From Stenotrophomonas indicatrix (GTDB lineage Bacteria > Pseudomonadota > Gammaproteobacteria > Xanthomonadales > Xanthomonadaceae), in contig NZ_PEJS01000001.1 in the NCBI RefSeq assembly GCF_002750975.1, forward strand, positions 1,674,001 through 1,738,000: DNA of 64,000 nucleotides, in the 5' to 3' direction. A program made the translations under genes and the position numbers. Shown here piece after piece: positions 1 through 8,103 of this stretch. The notes beneath the pieces are model-generated. The model made no database searches. It saw only the letters and a list, made by a program, of their open reading frames with translations, and had not been told where the DNA came from. Position 1 is the stretch's first letter. Every line of letters starts with the position of its first letter.

Positions 1-520
1 GGGTCATCGCCACCACGCCGCCCTTGGAGGCGGAGTAGGCGGCCTGGCCGATCTGGCCTTCGTAGGCGGCAACGCTGGCGGTGTTGATGATGACGCCGCG
101 CTCGCCGTCCACGCCGGCCTCGTTGTGCTGCATGCGGTTGGCTGCGGCCTTGGCGACATTGAAGCTGCCGACCAGGTTGACCATCACCGTGCCCTGGAAC
201 CCGGCCAGCGGCATCGGGCCTTCCTTGCCCAGCACGCGGCCAGCGCCGAGGATGCCGGCGCAATTCATGGCGACATTCAGGCCGCCGAGGAAATCGCAGG
301 CCTGGTCGATGGCCGCCGACACGGACGCTTCATCACTGACGTTGACGTTGAAATAGCGGGCGTTGTCCTGCCCCAGCTCGGCAACAGCGGCCGCGCCCTT
401 GGCGTCGTTGAGGTCGAACAGGGCGACCTTGCCGCCCTCGGCAACCAGGTGCTGGGCCACGGCCAGGCCGAGGCCGGAGACGCCGCCAGTGATCACGGCA
501 CGTACGGAAGACAGCTGCAT
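1..520 (-). CDS. Short-chain dehydrogenase/reductase, 3-hydroxyacyl-CoA dehydrogenase type (partial, C-terminus off the window)
   Basis: The reading frame opens at an ATG (518-520 on the minus strand) and runs off the left edge, giving 173 visible residues. The Rossmann glycine motif TGGVSGLG is at residues 11-18, an acidic residue (D36) ends the second strand and suggests NAD rather than NADP, NCAG is at 86-89, and the catalytic Ser149, Tyr162 and Lys166 (YSASK) are all present. The sequence resembles the HSD10/type-2 3-hydroxyacyl-CoA dehydrogenase subgroup, which oxidises short or branched 3-hydroxyacyl-CoA. Its position after HMG-CoA lyase and an enoyl-CoA hydratase on the same strand fits acyl-CoA or branched-chain amino-acid catabolism. 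The family is certain; the exact substrate is inferred. About 80 bases separate it from the upstream gene. Confidence 0.85.
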   Translation of the reverse strand, partial: MQLSSVRAVITGGVSGLGLAVAQHLVAEGGKVALFDLNDAKGAAAVAELGQDNARYFNVNVSDEASVSAAIDQACDFLGGLNVAMNCAGILGAGRVLGKEGPMPLAGFQGTVMVNLVGSFNVAKAAANRMQHNEAGVDGERGVIINTASVAAYEGQIGQAAYSASKGGVVAMT

Positions 521-599
521 TGCACGGTCCTGCAGGTTCAAGAACCGCCGATTCTAACGGAAGCGACGGCAGCCGCCGTTGTGCACTGCGCCGCCGGCC

Positions 600-3173
600 T
601 CAGCCCAGTTCGCGGGCGCGGCGCAGGCGACGCTCGAAGTCGGCGGCGGGCAGGCCATGGGCGAACAGGAAACCCTGGCCAACGGTCACCCCCAGGTCGA
701 GCAGGCACTGCCGTTGTGGCTCGGTCTCCACGCCCTCGGCGACTACGCCCAGGCCCAGGCTGCGCGCGATCGCGCAGACTGCCTCGCACACCGCCACATC
801 CGAGCGGTTGCGGGGAATGCCTTCGACGAACAACTGGCTCAGCTTCAGCCCATGGATGGGCAGGCGCCGCAGGTAGTTCAGGGCGCTGTAGCCTTCGCCG
901 AAGTCATCGATGGTCAGCATCACCCCCATTTCGCGCAGGCGGGCGAAGGTGCGCAGGGTGTCCGGCGCATCCTCGATCAGCACCCGCTCGGTGAACTCCA
1001 GTTCCAGCACGCTGCCGGGCAGGCCGAACTCATCCAGCACCTGCCGCACCCAGCGGGCGAGATCCTCACCGACGAACTGGCGCCAGGACACGTTGACCGC
1101 CACCCGCACCAGGCCGAGCCCGTCATCCTGCCATTGCCGTACCTGCCGGCAGGCTTCGCGCAGCGCCCATTGGCCGATGCGCACGATGTCGCCGGTGTGC
1201 TCGGCGTGGCGGATGAACAGGTCCGGGCGCATTGGCCCCAGCTGTATGTTGTGCCAGCGCATCAGCGCCTCGCAGGCGATGGTGGCGCCGCTGCGCAGGT
1301 TGACCTGTGGCTGGTACACCAGATGGAACTCGTCGCCATCGAGGGCCTTGTGCAGCCGGCTCTCGATCTGCAGGCGGTCATGCTGGCGCTGTGCCAGTTC
1401 CGGGGAGAACACCTGCCAACCGTTGCGGGTGCGGCGCTTGCACTCGTACATCGCCGTGTCGGCGTTCTGGATCAGCTGCTGCGGCCGGTTGCCATCGCGC
1501 GGTGCGCGGGCGATGCCGATGCTGGCGGTCACCGGGAACTCGTCGCTGCCCAGCTGGAACGGTGCCGAGAACGCCGCAGTGATGCGTTCGGCCAGCTGTT
1601 CGGCCTGGTCCGGCTGGTCGCGCAGATCGCAGATCACCAGGAACTCGTCGCCGCCAAAGCGTGCAAGCAGGCCTTCGGTGCCGATCGCAGTGGCGATGCG
1701 CCGGGTCGCTTCGATCAACAGTTCATCACCGGCGTTGTGGCCAAGCAGGTCGTTGACCACCTTGAAACGGTCCAGGTCGATGTACAGCACCGCCACGCGG
1801 TCGTGGCTGGGGCTGTCCATGCGCACGCCGAGGTCGCTCAGCACCGCATCGCGGTTCATGATTCCGGTCAGCGGGTCGGTGCGGGCCTGCACGCGCAGGG
1901 TTTCCTCGGCCTGCTTGCGCTCGGTGATGTCCTGCACGGTGCCGGTGATGCGGGCGGCATCGACATCGCCGGCCGAGACCTCGCCGATCATCCGTATCCA
2001 GAACGAGTGGCCATCGCGGCGCTGGCCCTGCAGCTCCAGGCCGAAGCTGCTGCGGTGTTCGATGGTGTCGGCCAGCGCCTGCTGCAGGGCGGCGCGGTCG
2101 TCGCTGCGCAGGCAGTCCAGCAGGTCGGGCATGTCCTCCAGGTCGGCCGGCTGGCCGACGATGCGCCGCGCTTCATCGGTGAGGTACAGGCGCTGCAGGC
2201 CGCGATCCCACTCCCAACCGCCGATATGGGCCAGTGACTGCGCGCGCGCGAACAGGGTGTTGTTGCGCTTCAGTTCGGTGATGTCACTGAACATCGCATA
2301 GACATGGTCGGCCTGGTCGCAGCCGTTGCCGAACACCGGCACGTTGGTGGTGGACAACCACAGCATGCGTCCGCGCGGGCGGTGGTACAGGCCGATGATG
2401 GTGCTGCGGATCACCCGCCCGGCCTGGAAACAGCGGCTGGTCGGCCACTGTGACTGGGTCAACGGGTGGCCATGCTCGTCGACGATGATCCACGCTTCGG
2501 GATCGAGCATCGCGTTCAAGCCCACGCCGCCACCGGTGAGGCCGAGGATGCGATGTGCGGCCGGGTTGGCCGACAGCACGCGCAGGTCGCGGTCGAACAG
2601 GATCACGCCCTTGTCGATCGATTCCATCAACAGGCGATAGCGTGACTCTGCGCGCCAGCGCCCGCTCAGGTCGCGGGCGACGGCGACGATGCAGGGTTGG
2701 CCGCGGTCCTGGAAGCCGGCCGAGTGCACCTCCACCGGAAAGCGGCTGCCATCACCGCGCATGTTGGTCACTTCGATGACGTAGGTGTCGCCGCGGTTCA
2801 GCGCTTCCCACACCGGTTGCAGATGGTCGCTGGGCAGGTCGGGATTGAGCAGTTCGATCGGCTGGCCGACGATGTCCTCGCGCGGGCGGTCGTAGGCGAC
2901 GATGCCTGCGCGGTTGACGTCCAGCACCACGCCTTCGGCGCTGAGGATGCTGACCGGGTCGGGCACGGCGTCGAATAACGCGGCATAGCGTGCCTGGGTA
3001 TCCAGTTCGCGCTGCTGCGCATCGGCCAGCGCCTGCCGTGCCTGGCGCAGCAGCCTGGCCTGGGCCGGCGGCGGCGAAGCAGCCAGCGCCGCGTCCAGAG
3101 CGGCCAGCGCGACGTCGGTTGCGGCGGGTGTATCGCCGATGGCCGGACGGTCGCGCGGGCCGCTGTCGTTCAT
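600..3173 (-). CDS. PAS-PAS-PAS-GGDEF-EAL cyclic di-GMP turnover protein
   Basis: Predicted cytoplasmic protein of 857 residues. Three PAS-like sensory regions (roughly residues 45-420) precede a GGDEF domain with an intact GGDEF motif at 507-511 and an EAL domain with EAL at 635-637. GGDEF domains make cyclic di-GMP and EAL domains hydrolyse it. The product-inhibition site RxxD ahead of GGDEF is not visible. In the EAL domain the DDFG motif (756-759) and Lys777 are kept, but the position usually occupied by Asp in LKID is Ser779. No transmembrane segment is apparent, so the PAS modules probably sense an internal cue. The start at 3173 is chosen because its ATG overlaps the stop of the upstream HMG-CoA lyase (ATGA), implying translational coupling. 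A longer reading frame exists upstream but lies inside that gene. Confidence 0.93.
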   Translation of the reverse strand: MNDSGPRDRPAIGDTPAATDVALAALDAALAASPPPAQARLLRQARQALADAQQRELDTQARYAALFDAVPDPVSILSAEGVVLDVNRAGIVAYDRPREDIVGQPIELLNPDLPSDHLQPVWEALNRGDTYVIEVTNMRGDGSRFPVEVHSAGFQDRGQPCIVAVARDLSGRWRAESRYRLLMESIDKGVILFDRDLRVLSANPAAHRILGLTGGGVGLNAMLDPEAWIIVDEHGHPLTQSQWPTSRCFQAGRVIRSTIIGLYHRPRGRMLWLSTTNVPVFGNGCDQADHVYAMFSDITELKRNNTLFARAQSLAHIGGWEWDRGLQRLYLTDEARRIVGQPADLEDMPDLLDCLRSDDRAALQQALADTIEHRSSFGLELQGQRRDGHSFWIRMIGEVSAGDVDAARITGTVQDITERKQAEETLRVQARTDPLTGIMNRDAVLSDLGVRMDSPSHDRVAVLYIDLDRFKVVNDLLGHNAGDELLIEATRRIATAIGTEGLLARFGGDEFLVICDLRDQPDQAEQLAERITAAFSAPFQLGSDEFPVTASIGIARAPRDGNRPQQLIQNADTAMYECKRRTRNGWQVFSPELAQRQHDRLQIESRLHKALDGDEFHLVYQPQVNLRSGATIACEALMRWHNIQLGPMRPDLFIRHAEHTGDIVRIGQWALREACRQVRQWQDDGLGLVRVAVNVSWRQFVGEDLARWVRQVLDEFGLPGSVLELEFTERVLIEDAPDTLRTFARLREMGVMLTIDDFGEGYSALNYLRRLPIHGLKLSQLFVEGIPRNRSDVAVCEAVCAIARSLGLGVVAEGVETEPQRQCLLDLGVTVGQGFLFAHGLPAADFERRLRRARELG

Positions 3174-4063
3174 GTCGCTGCCAGCGCCTGCCCGACGCGG
3201 CTGGCGGTCGCGCGGCCGAGCAGTCCGGCCAGCCAGCGGCCGGTCTCGGCCAGCGACGGCAGGTCGACACCGCATTCCAGGCCCAGGCCCTGCAGCAGGT
3301 ACACCACGTCCTCGCTGGCCACGTTGCCGCTGGCGCCCTTCGCGTACGGGCAGCCGCCGGCACCGGACACCGCACTGTCGACCACGCGCACGCCTTCTTC
3401 CAGGCAGGCGGCGATGTTGGCGATGGCCTGGCCGTAGGTATCGTGGAAGTGCACGGCCAGTGCGCTCATCGGGATCTCGGCAGCCACCGACTGCAGCATC
3501 GCGCGGGCCTTGCGTGGCGTGCCGACGCCGATGGTGTCGCCCAGCGAGATCTCATAGCACCCCATCTGGTGCAGTGCGCGGGCGACGCGCACCACATCGG
3601 CCAGCGGTACCTCGCCCTGATACGGGCAGCCGAGCACGGTGGAGACGTAGCCACGCACGCGCACGCCGTCGGCGGCCGCGCGGCGCAGGATCGGCTCGAA
3701 GCGGGCCAGCGATTCATCGATCCCGGCGTTGGTGTTGGTGCGGTTGAAGGCTTCCGATGCAGCGGTGAACACCGCGATTTCCTGCACGCCGACGGCGCGC
3801 GCACGGTCGTAGCCCTGTTCGTTCGGCACCAGCACCGGATAGGCGATGCCCGGGCGGCGCTGGATGCCGGCATAGACCTCGGCAGCATCGGCCAACTGCG
3901 GGACCCAGCGCGGGCTGACGAAGCTGGTGGCCTCGATCGTACGCAGGCCGGTGGCCGACAGGCGATCGATCAGTGCGATCTTGTCGGTGGTGGCCACGGC
4001 CTGCTTTTCGTTCTGCAGCCCGTCGCGCGGGCCGACCTCGACGATGCGGACGAAATCGCTCAT
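3170..4063 (-). CDS. mvaB: Hydroxymethylglutaryl-CoA lyase
   Basis: 297 residues, the normal size for the family. The enzyme cleaves 3-hydroxy-3-methylglutaryl-CoA to acetyl-CoA and acetoacetate, the last step of leucine breakdown (called LiuE in liu clusters). The N-terminal EVGPRDGLQNE motif (9-19) holds metal-binding and catalytic residues, HFHD (205-208) supplies metal-binding His, and the signature GGCPYAKGASGN (236-247) contains the active-site Cys238. The start at 4063 places the conserved motif nine residues in; the longer upstream frame looks untranslated. The stop overlaps the start of the GGDEF-EAL gene by four bases. Neighbours encoding a LiuC-like hydratase and a hydroxyacyl-CoA dehydrogenase support a role in leucine/isovalerate catabolism. 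Confidence 0.93.
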   Translation of the reverse strand: MSDFVRIVEVGPRDGLQNEKQAVATTDKIALIDRLSATGLRTIEATSFVSPRWVPQLADAAEVYAGIQRRPGIAYPVLVPNEQGYDRARAVGVQEIAVFTAASEAFNRTNTNAGIDESLARFEPILRRAAADGVRVRGYVSTVLGCPYQGEVPLADVVRVARALHQMGCYEISLGDTIGVGTPRKARAMLQSVAAEIPMSALAVHFHDTYGQAIANIAACLEEGVRVVDSAVSGAGGCPYAKGASGNVASEDVVYLLQGLGLECGVDLPSLAETGRWLAGLLGRATASRVGQALAAT

Positions 4064-4234
4064 CGCGGCACCCCCATGAAAAGCGGGGCGGGGCGGGCAG
4101 GGCGGATGGGATCGGCTGGGGTCACGACGGTTCCTGGGAAACGGGGGCGGCCCGGTCTTCGCCAGGCTGCCAGATGAGATACGCAGGCGGGTCGCACAAG
4201 CGGCCATGCCCGCGTCTGGTGGCGACGCAGGGGT

Positions 4235-4621
4235 CTACCCGGGCAGGTGGCAGACCGCCTCGATGTTGTTGCCGTCGGGGTCGATCACGAAGGCGGCGTA
4301 ATAGTCCGGGTGGTACCAGGGACGCAGGCCGGGCGCACCATTGTCGCGCCCCCCTGCGGCCAGCGCGGCGGCGTGGAAGGCATCAACCTGGGCGCGTCCG
4401 GCGCAGACGAAGGCCACGTGCACGCCCTGGCTGAGCGGCGCCGCATTGCCCAGCCAGAAGAACGGCTTGCCGTGGTTGCCGAAACCCACATGGTCGTGGG
4501 CGCCGGTCTGTTCGGCGCTGACCTCCATCACCACGCCGATCTGCAGCGGTGCCAGCGCCTGCAGGAAGAAGGCCCTGCTGCGCGGCAGGTCGCCGCTGTT
4601 CAAGCCGATATGGTCCAGCAT
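4235..4621 (-). CDS. VOC (glyoxalase/dioxygenase superfamily) protein
   Basis: 128 residues covering a single vicinal-oxygen-chelate module: an N-terminal DHIGLNSGDLPRSRAFF segment with a putative metal His, and a C-terminal PDYYAAFVIDPDGNNIEAV segment with the usual DPDGN-x-IE ending and a putative metal Glu. The closest recognisable group is the uncharacterised glyoxalase/bleomycin-resistance family; no substrate can be named. The ATG at 4621 follows the stop of the upstream enoyl-CoA hydratase by one base, so it was chosen over an upstream start at 4669 that lies inside that gene. A role in the surrounding acyl-CoA pathway is inferred only from position. Confidence 0.85.
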   Translation of the reverse strand: MLDHIGLNSGDLPRSRAFFLQALAPLQIGVVMEVSAEQTGAHDHVGFGNHGKPFFWLGNAAPLSQGVHVAFVCAGRAQVDAFHAAALAAGGRDNGAPGLRPWYHPDYYAAFVIDPDGNNIEAVCHLPG

Positions 4622-4622
4622 G

Positions 4623-5411
4623 TCAGGCCTCCGTGACCCAGTGCGGCGCGCGTTTGTCGAGGAAGGCACCCAGGCCCTCCTGGCCTTCGGCCGATACCCG
4701 CAGGCGAGCGATCAGGGCGGCATTGTCACGGTCCAGGCTGTCGCGATCATGGGCGTCGCGAACCTGCCGGACCAGCAGCTTGGCCGAAGCCGAGGCGATC
4801 GGCCCGGCCTTGTCGAGCAGGGCCAGCTGTCGCTGCACCGCCTCGTCCAGGCGTTCGGGCTCCACCAGCTGGTGGATCAGGCCGATACGCAGGGCGGTGT
4901 CGGCGTCGAAGTGCTCGCCGGTGGCGAACCAGCGGCGGGACTGGCGGCTGCCGATGGCCTCGATCACATAGGGCGAGATCACTGCCGGCAGCAGGCCCAG
5001 GCGGCTTTCGGTCAGGCCGAAACGGGCGGCGGTGGTGGCGATGGCGATATCGCAGCAGGCCACCAGGCCGACGCCACCACCAAAGGCGGCGCCGTGGACG
5101 CGGGCGAGGGTGGGCTTGGGCAGTTCGTCCAGGGTGCGCATCAGGCGGGCCAGGGCCAGGGCGTCGTCACGGTTGTCTGCCTCGCTGGCGGAGGCCATGC
5201 CGCGCATCCACTGCATGTCGGCACCGGCGGAGAAGGAGGCACCGTGGCCGGCCACCACCACCGTGCGCACCGTGTCATCGCGGCCGGCCGCTTCCAGGGC
5301 TGCGGTCAGCCGGGCGATCAGGCCGGCGTCAAAGGCGTTGTGCAGCTCCGGCCGGTTCAGCCAGAGGGTCAGGACAGCGCCGTTGCGCTCGATCTGCAAA
5401 GCATCGTTCAT
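4623..5411 (-). CDS. liuC: Enoyl-CoA hydratase/isomerase family protein, probable methylglutaconyl-CoA hydratase
   Basis: 262 residues with a crotonase fold. The oxyanion-hole region FSAGADMQWMRGMA (roughly 60-73) and the second helix GAAFGGGVGLVACCD are clear. Of the two glutamates usual in crotonases, the second is present (LTESRLGLLPA), whereas the position matching the first (GGGLE in many hydratases) is Gly. The AGADMQWM pattern resembles LiuC-type 3-methylglutaconyl-CoA hydratases of leucine catabolism, which fits HMG-CoA lyase two genes downstream. It is the first visible gene of a minus-strand cluster divergent from feoA, and two inverted repeats lie just upstream. The LiuC assignment is an inference; crotonase-family membership is firm. 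Confidence 0.8.
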   Translation of the reverse strand: MNDALQIERNGAVLTLWLNRPELHNAFDAGLIARLTAALEAAGRDDTVRTVVVAGHGASFSAGADMQWMRGMASASEADNRDDALALARLMRTLDELPKPTLARVHGAAFGGGVGLVACCDIAIATTAARFGLTESRLGLLPAVISPYVIEAIGSRQSRRWFATGEHFDADTALRIGLIHQLVEPERLDEAVQRQLALLDKAGPIASASAKLLVRQVRDAHDRDSLDRDNAALIARLRVSAEGQEGLGAFLDKRAPHWVTEA

Positions 5412-5429
5412 GGGATTCCGGGGGTTGCT

Positions 5430-5443
5430 CCATACCTGTATGG
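5430..5443. promoter_or_regulatory. Inverted repeat upstream of liuC
   Basis: CCATACCTGTATGG is a perfect palindrome with 6-bp arms and a 2-bp centre, about 20 bases upstream of the liuC start. Its position suits an operator of the catabolic cluster. The binding protein is unknown. Confidence 0.45.
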
Positions 5444-5460
5444 ATCATAGCGGGCCATTG

Positions 5461-5475
5461 GTCATGGGCCATGAC
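5461..5475. promoter_or_regulatory. Inverted repeat between liuC and feoA
   Basis: GTCATGGGCCATGAC has perfect 7-bp arms around one base, in the middle of the divergent liuC/feoA intergenic region. It could be an operator for either direction; no regulator can be named. Confidence 0.4.
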
Positions 5476-5491
5476 GCGACGCGGGAATGTT

Positions 5492-5510
5492 AGAATCGAG
5501 AACCATTTAC
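5492..5510 (+). promoter_or_regulatory. Candidate Fur box ahead of feoA
   Basis: AGAATCGAGAACCATTTAC matches 11 of 19 positions of the Fur consensus and has the GAGAA-n-CATT core seen in many Fur sites. It ends 21 bases before the feoA start. Iron-repressed expression of feoAB is expected from the family. Confidence 0.5.
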
Positions 5511-5531
5511 ATCCAGCAGAGAACACGCTAG

Positions 5532-5786
5532 ATGACGCTGTCCGAACTGCCCCTGCACGCCTCGGCCGTGGTCGATTCCGTGCAGGACCTGCATGCCAAC
5601 GATGCCATCGCCCGGCGCCTGCGCGAGCTGGGCTTCGTCAAGGGCGAGGAAGTGCGCCTGGTGGCGCGAGGCCCGGTTGGTGGCGAGCCGCTGCTGGTGC
5701 AGGTCGGGTTCACCCGTTTCGCGCTGCGTATCAGTGAGGCCCGGCGCGTGGTCATCGACCCGGCCAGCCAGGAGGGACGTGCATGA
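5532..5786 (+). CDS. feoA: Ferrous iron transport protein A
   Basis: 84 residues forming one SH3-like FeoA domain, with the typical central segment RRLRELGFVKGEEVRLVARGP and the C-terminal FALRISEARRVVID. FeoA is a small cytoplasmic partner thought to modulate the FeoB iron permease. It is the first gene of the feo operon, and its TGA overlaps the FeoB start by four bases. A Fur-like site lies immediately upstream. No strong Shine-Dalgarno is visible (AGAGAACAC). Confidence 0.93.
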   Translation: MTLSELPLHASAVVDSVQDLHANDAIARRLRELGFVKGEEVRLVARGPVGGEPLLVQVGFTRFALRISEARRVVIDPASQEGRA

Positions 5787-7645
5787 GCGCCACCGCAACC
5801 GCCGCCCCGCTGCGCATCGCGCTGGTCGGCAACCCCAACAGCGGCAAGACCGCGCTGTTCAACCAGCTGACCGGCAGCCGGCAGAAGGTCGCCAATTACA
5901 CCGGCGTCACCGTTGAGCGCAAGGAAGGCCGCCTGCGTGCGCCGTCCGGCCGCGAGTTCGCCGTGCTCGACCTGCCGGGCGCCTACAGCCTGCAGCCGGC
6001 CAGCCTGGACGAGGCGATCACCCGCGACCTGTGCCGGGGGTTCTACCCGGGCGAGGCCGCGCCGGACGTCCTTCTGTGCGTGATCGACGCCACCAACCTG
6101 CGCCTGCACCTGCGCTTCGCCCTGGAACTGCGCGAGCTGGGCAAGCCGATGATCATCGCCCTGAACATGGTCGACGCCGCGCAGCGCCGCGGCATCCAGA
6201 TCGATGTGGCCGCGCTGGAGCGCGAGATCGGTGTGCCGGTGGTGGAAACCGTGGCGGTACGCAAGCAGGGCGCGCGTGCACTGGTGGAACGCCTGGATAC
6301 GATGGTGCCGCACCTGGATGCGCCGCTGGCCGGCGTTGAGAGCGGTGTGGACTACCACGCGCAGGTGCGCGCGATCCTGGCCGCAGCCGTGCGGATGCCG
6401 GCACGGACGGCGAAGATCGACGACACGCTGGACCGCTGGCTGCTGCATCCGGTGTTCGGCCTGATCACGCTGGTGGTGGTGATGTTCCTGATCTTCCAGG
6501 CGGTGTTCGCCTGGGCCACGCCGTTGATGGATGGCATCGAGGCCGGCTTTGCCTGGCTGGGTGAACTGGCCGCCAGCGTGCTGCCGGCAGGTCCGCTGAC
6601 CAGCCTGCTGACCGACGGCATCATCGCCGGCCTGGGCGGCGTGGTGGTGTTCCTGCCGCAGATCCTGATCCTGTTCGCCTTCATCCTGGTGCTGGAAGAG
6701 TCCGGTTACCTGCCACGCGCCGCGTTCCTGCTGGACCGCATGATGGCGGCGGCCGGCCTGTCGGGGCGGTCGTTCATCCCGCTGCTGTCCAGCTTTGCCT
6801 GCGCGGTGCCGGGCATCATGGCCACCCGCAGCATCCAGGACCCGCGTGACCGCCTGGCCACGATCCTGGTGGCACCGCTGATGACCTGCTCGGCAAGGCT
6901 GCCGGTATATGCGCTGCTGATCGGTGCGTTCATACCGGCCGGCAGGATCGGCATCTTCAACCAGCAGGGCCTGGTGCTGTTCGGCCTGTACGTGGCGGGC
7001 ATCCTCAGCGCGCTGGTGATGTCGTGGGTGATGAAGAAGTGGCGCCGCGACAAGAGCGAGCACCCGCTGATGCTGGAGCTGCCGTCGTACCGCATTCCGC
7101 ATCCGCGCGACCTCGCCGTCGGCCTGTACGAGCGCGGCATGATCTTCCTCAAGCGTGTCGGCGGCATCATCCTGGCGCTGACCATCCTGCTGTGGTTCCT
7201 GCTGTCGTTCCCGGGCGCGCCCGCCGACGCGACGATGCCGGCCATCGACTACAGCTACGCCGGCCAGATCGGCCACGCGATGACCGCGATCTTCGCGCCG
7301 CTGGGCTTCAACTGGCAGATCTGCATCGCGCTGATCCCGGGCCTCGCTGCACGCGAAGTAGCGGTGTCCTCGCTGGCGACGGTGTACGCGCTGTCGGCCG
7401 CCGATGACGATGCGGCGATCTCCGCACTGTCGCCGGTGGTGGCCGACGGCTGGTCGCTGGCTACCGGCCTGGCTCTGCTGGTGTGGTTCATCTACGCACC
7501 GATGTGCATCTCGACGCTGGCCACCATCAAGCGCGAGACCAACTCGTGGAAGACGATGGGCTTCTCGGCGTTCTACCTGTTTGCTGCGGCCTATGTCGCG
7601 GCGCTGATCACCTACCAGGTGACCGTGGCGCTGGGAGGCGGCTGA
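5783..7645 (+). CDS. feoB: Ferrous iron transport protein B (GTPase-coupled permease)
   Basis: 620 residues. The N-terminal G domain shows G1 GNPNSGKT (16-23), G2 YTGVTVE, G3 DLPGAYS and G4 NMVD. The membrane part contains the two Gate regions, including LEESGYLPRAAFLLDR and SSFACAVPGIMATR with a membrane Cys, and a further Cys in MTCSARLPVY. FeoB takes up Fe(II) across the inner membrane. At 620 residues it is clearly shorter than the roughly 770-residue enterobacterial protein, as in many compact FeoBs. The gene overlaps feoA by four bases, and its stop overlaps the start of the next small gene (TGATG), so all three are translated together. Confidence 0.96.
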   Translation: MSATATAAPLRIALVGNPNSGKTALFNQLTGSRQKVANYTGVTVERKEGRLRAPSGREFAVLDLPGAYSLQPASLDEAITRDLCRGFYPGEAAPDVLLCVIDATNLRLHLRFALELRELGKPMIIALNMVDAAQRRGIQIDVAALEREIGVPVVETVAVRKQGARALVERLDTMVPHLDAPLAGVESGVDYHAQVRAILAAAVRMPARTAKIDDTLDRWLLHPVFGLITLVVVMFLIFQAVFAWATPLMDGIEAGFAWLGELAASVLPAGPLTSLLTDGIIAGLGGVVVFLPQILILFAFILVLEESGYLPRAAFLLDRMMAAAGLSGRSFIPLLSSFACAVPGIMATRSIQDPRDRLATILVAPLMTCSARLPVYALLIGAFIPAGRIGIFNQQGLVLFGLYVAGILSALVMSWVMKKWRRDKSEHPLMLELPSYRIPHPRDLAVGLYERGMIFLKRVGGIILALTILLWFLLSFPGAPADATMPAIDYSYAGQIGHAMTAIFAPLGFNWQICIALIPGLAAREVAVSSLATVYALSAADDDAAISALSPVVADGWSLATGLALLVWFIYAPMCISTLATIKRETNSWKTMGFSAFYLFAAAYVAALITYQVTVALGGG

Positions 7646-7899
7646 TGGACGCCGGCCTGCTGGTGCAGTACCTGATCATCGCGGTGGCCGTGCTGGTCAG
7701 TGCCTGGGTGGTGCTGAAGAAGCAGGCGCCCGGCACCGTGCGCAAGCTGCGCGGTGCGCTGGCACTGGCGCTGCTGAAGCCGGGCCGTGCGGCCTGGCTG
7801 CAGGCGCTGGGCCGGAAGATCGCGCCGCCGGCCACTGGCGGTGGCGGGGCGTGCGGCGGCTGCGACAGCTGCGGACCGACACCGCCGAAGCAGCACTAG
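7645..7899 (+). CDS. Small Cys-rich membrane protein at the feoC position
   Basis: 84 residues. One N-terminal membrane segment (about residues 5-22, LLVQYLIIAVAVLVSAWVVL) is followed by a basic stretch and a Gly/Cys tail with CGGCDSC, which could bind metal or a cluster. The ATG overlaps the feoB stop. It does not look like the winged-helix FeoC of enterobacteria; it resembles the small FeoB-associated Cys-rich membrane proteins found after feoB in other bacteria. A role in iron uptake is inferred from operon position and the cysteines. Confidence 0.8.
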   Translation: MDAGLLVQYLIIAVAVLVSAWVVLKKQAPGTVRKLRGALALALLKPGRAAWLQALGRKIAPPATGGGGACGGCDSCGPTPPKQH

Positions 7900-7917
7900 A
7901 GAGGCGTCTGGGCGCTG

Positions 7918-7957
7918 CCCTGGTGGGTGCGGACCTTCCCTGGTGGGTGCGGACCTT
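7918..7957. repeat. 20-bp perfect tandem duplication
   Basis: CCCTGGTGGGTGCGGACCTT occurs twice head to tail (7918-7937 and 7938-7957). The second copy continues into TTCGCAC and forms an imperfect GTGCGGACC/GGTTCGCAC hairpin resembling a SMAG-type palindrome, so the duplication probably copied half of a repeat element. Confidence 0.8.
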
Positions 7958-7974
7958 GGTTCGCACTGCCGATT

Positions 7975-8064
7975 GATCATCCACGCATGGCGTGGATCTA
8001 CCCATCCCCAGCGCTGCCCTCCAGCGGTGTCGGAATTGATCATCCACGCATGGCGTGGATCTAC
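7975..8064 (-). repeat. Two SMAG (GTAG palindromic) elements
   Basis: Two nearly identical copies (7975-8001 and 8038-8064) read on the minus strand as GTAGATCCACGCCATGCGTGG. They are tandem, in the same orientation, and lie between the feo operon and the convergent oxidoreductase gene. These match the S. maltophilia GTAG REP family: a GTAG head with a palindromic stem. Confidence 0.85.
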
Positions 8065-8103
8065 GTTGCAGGCAGGGTGAGGCGACCGGTTCGCCGTGAT
8101 GCG

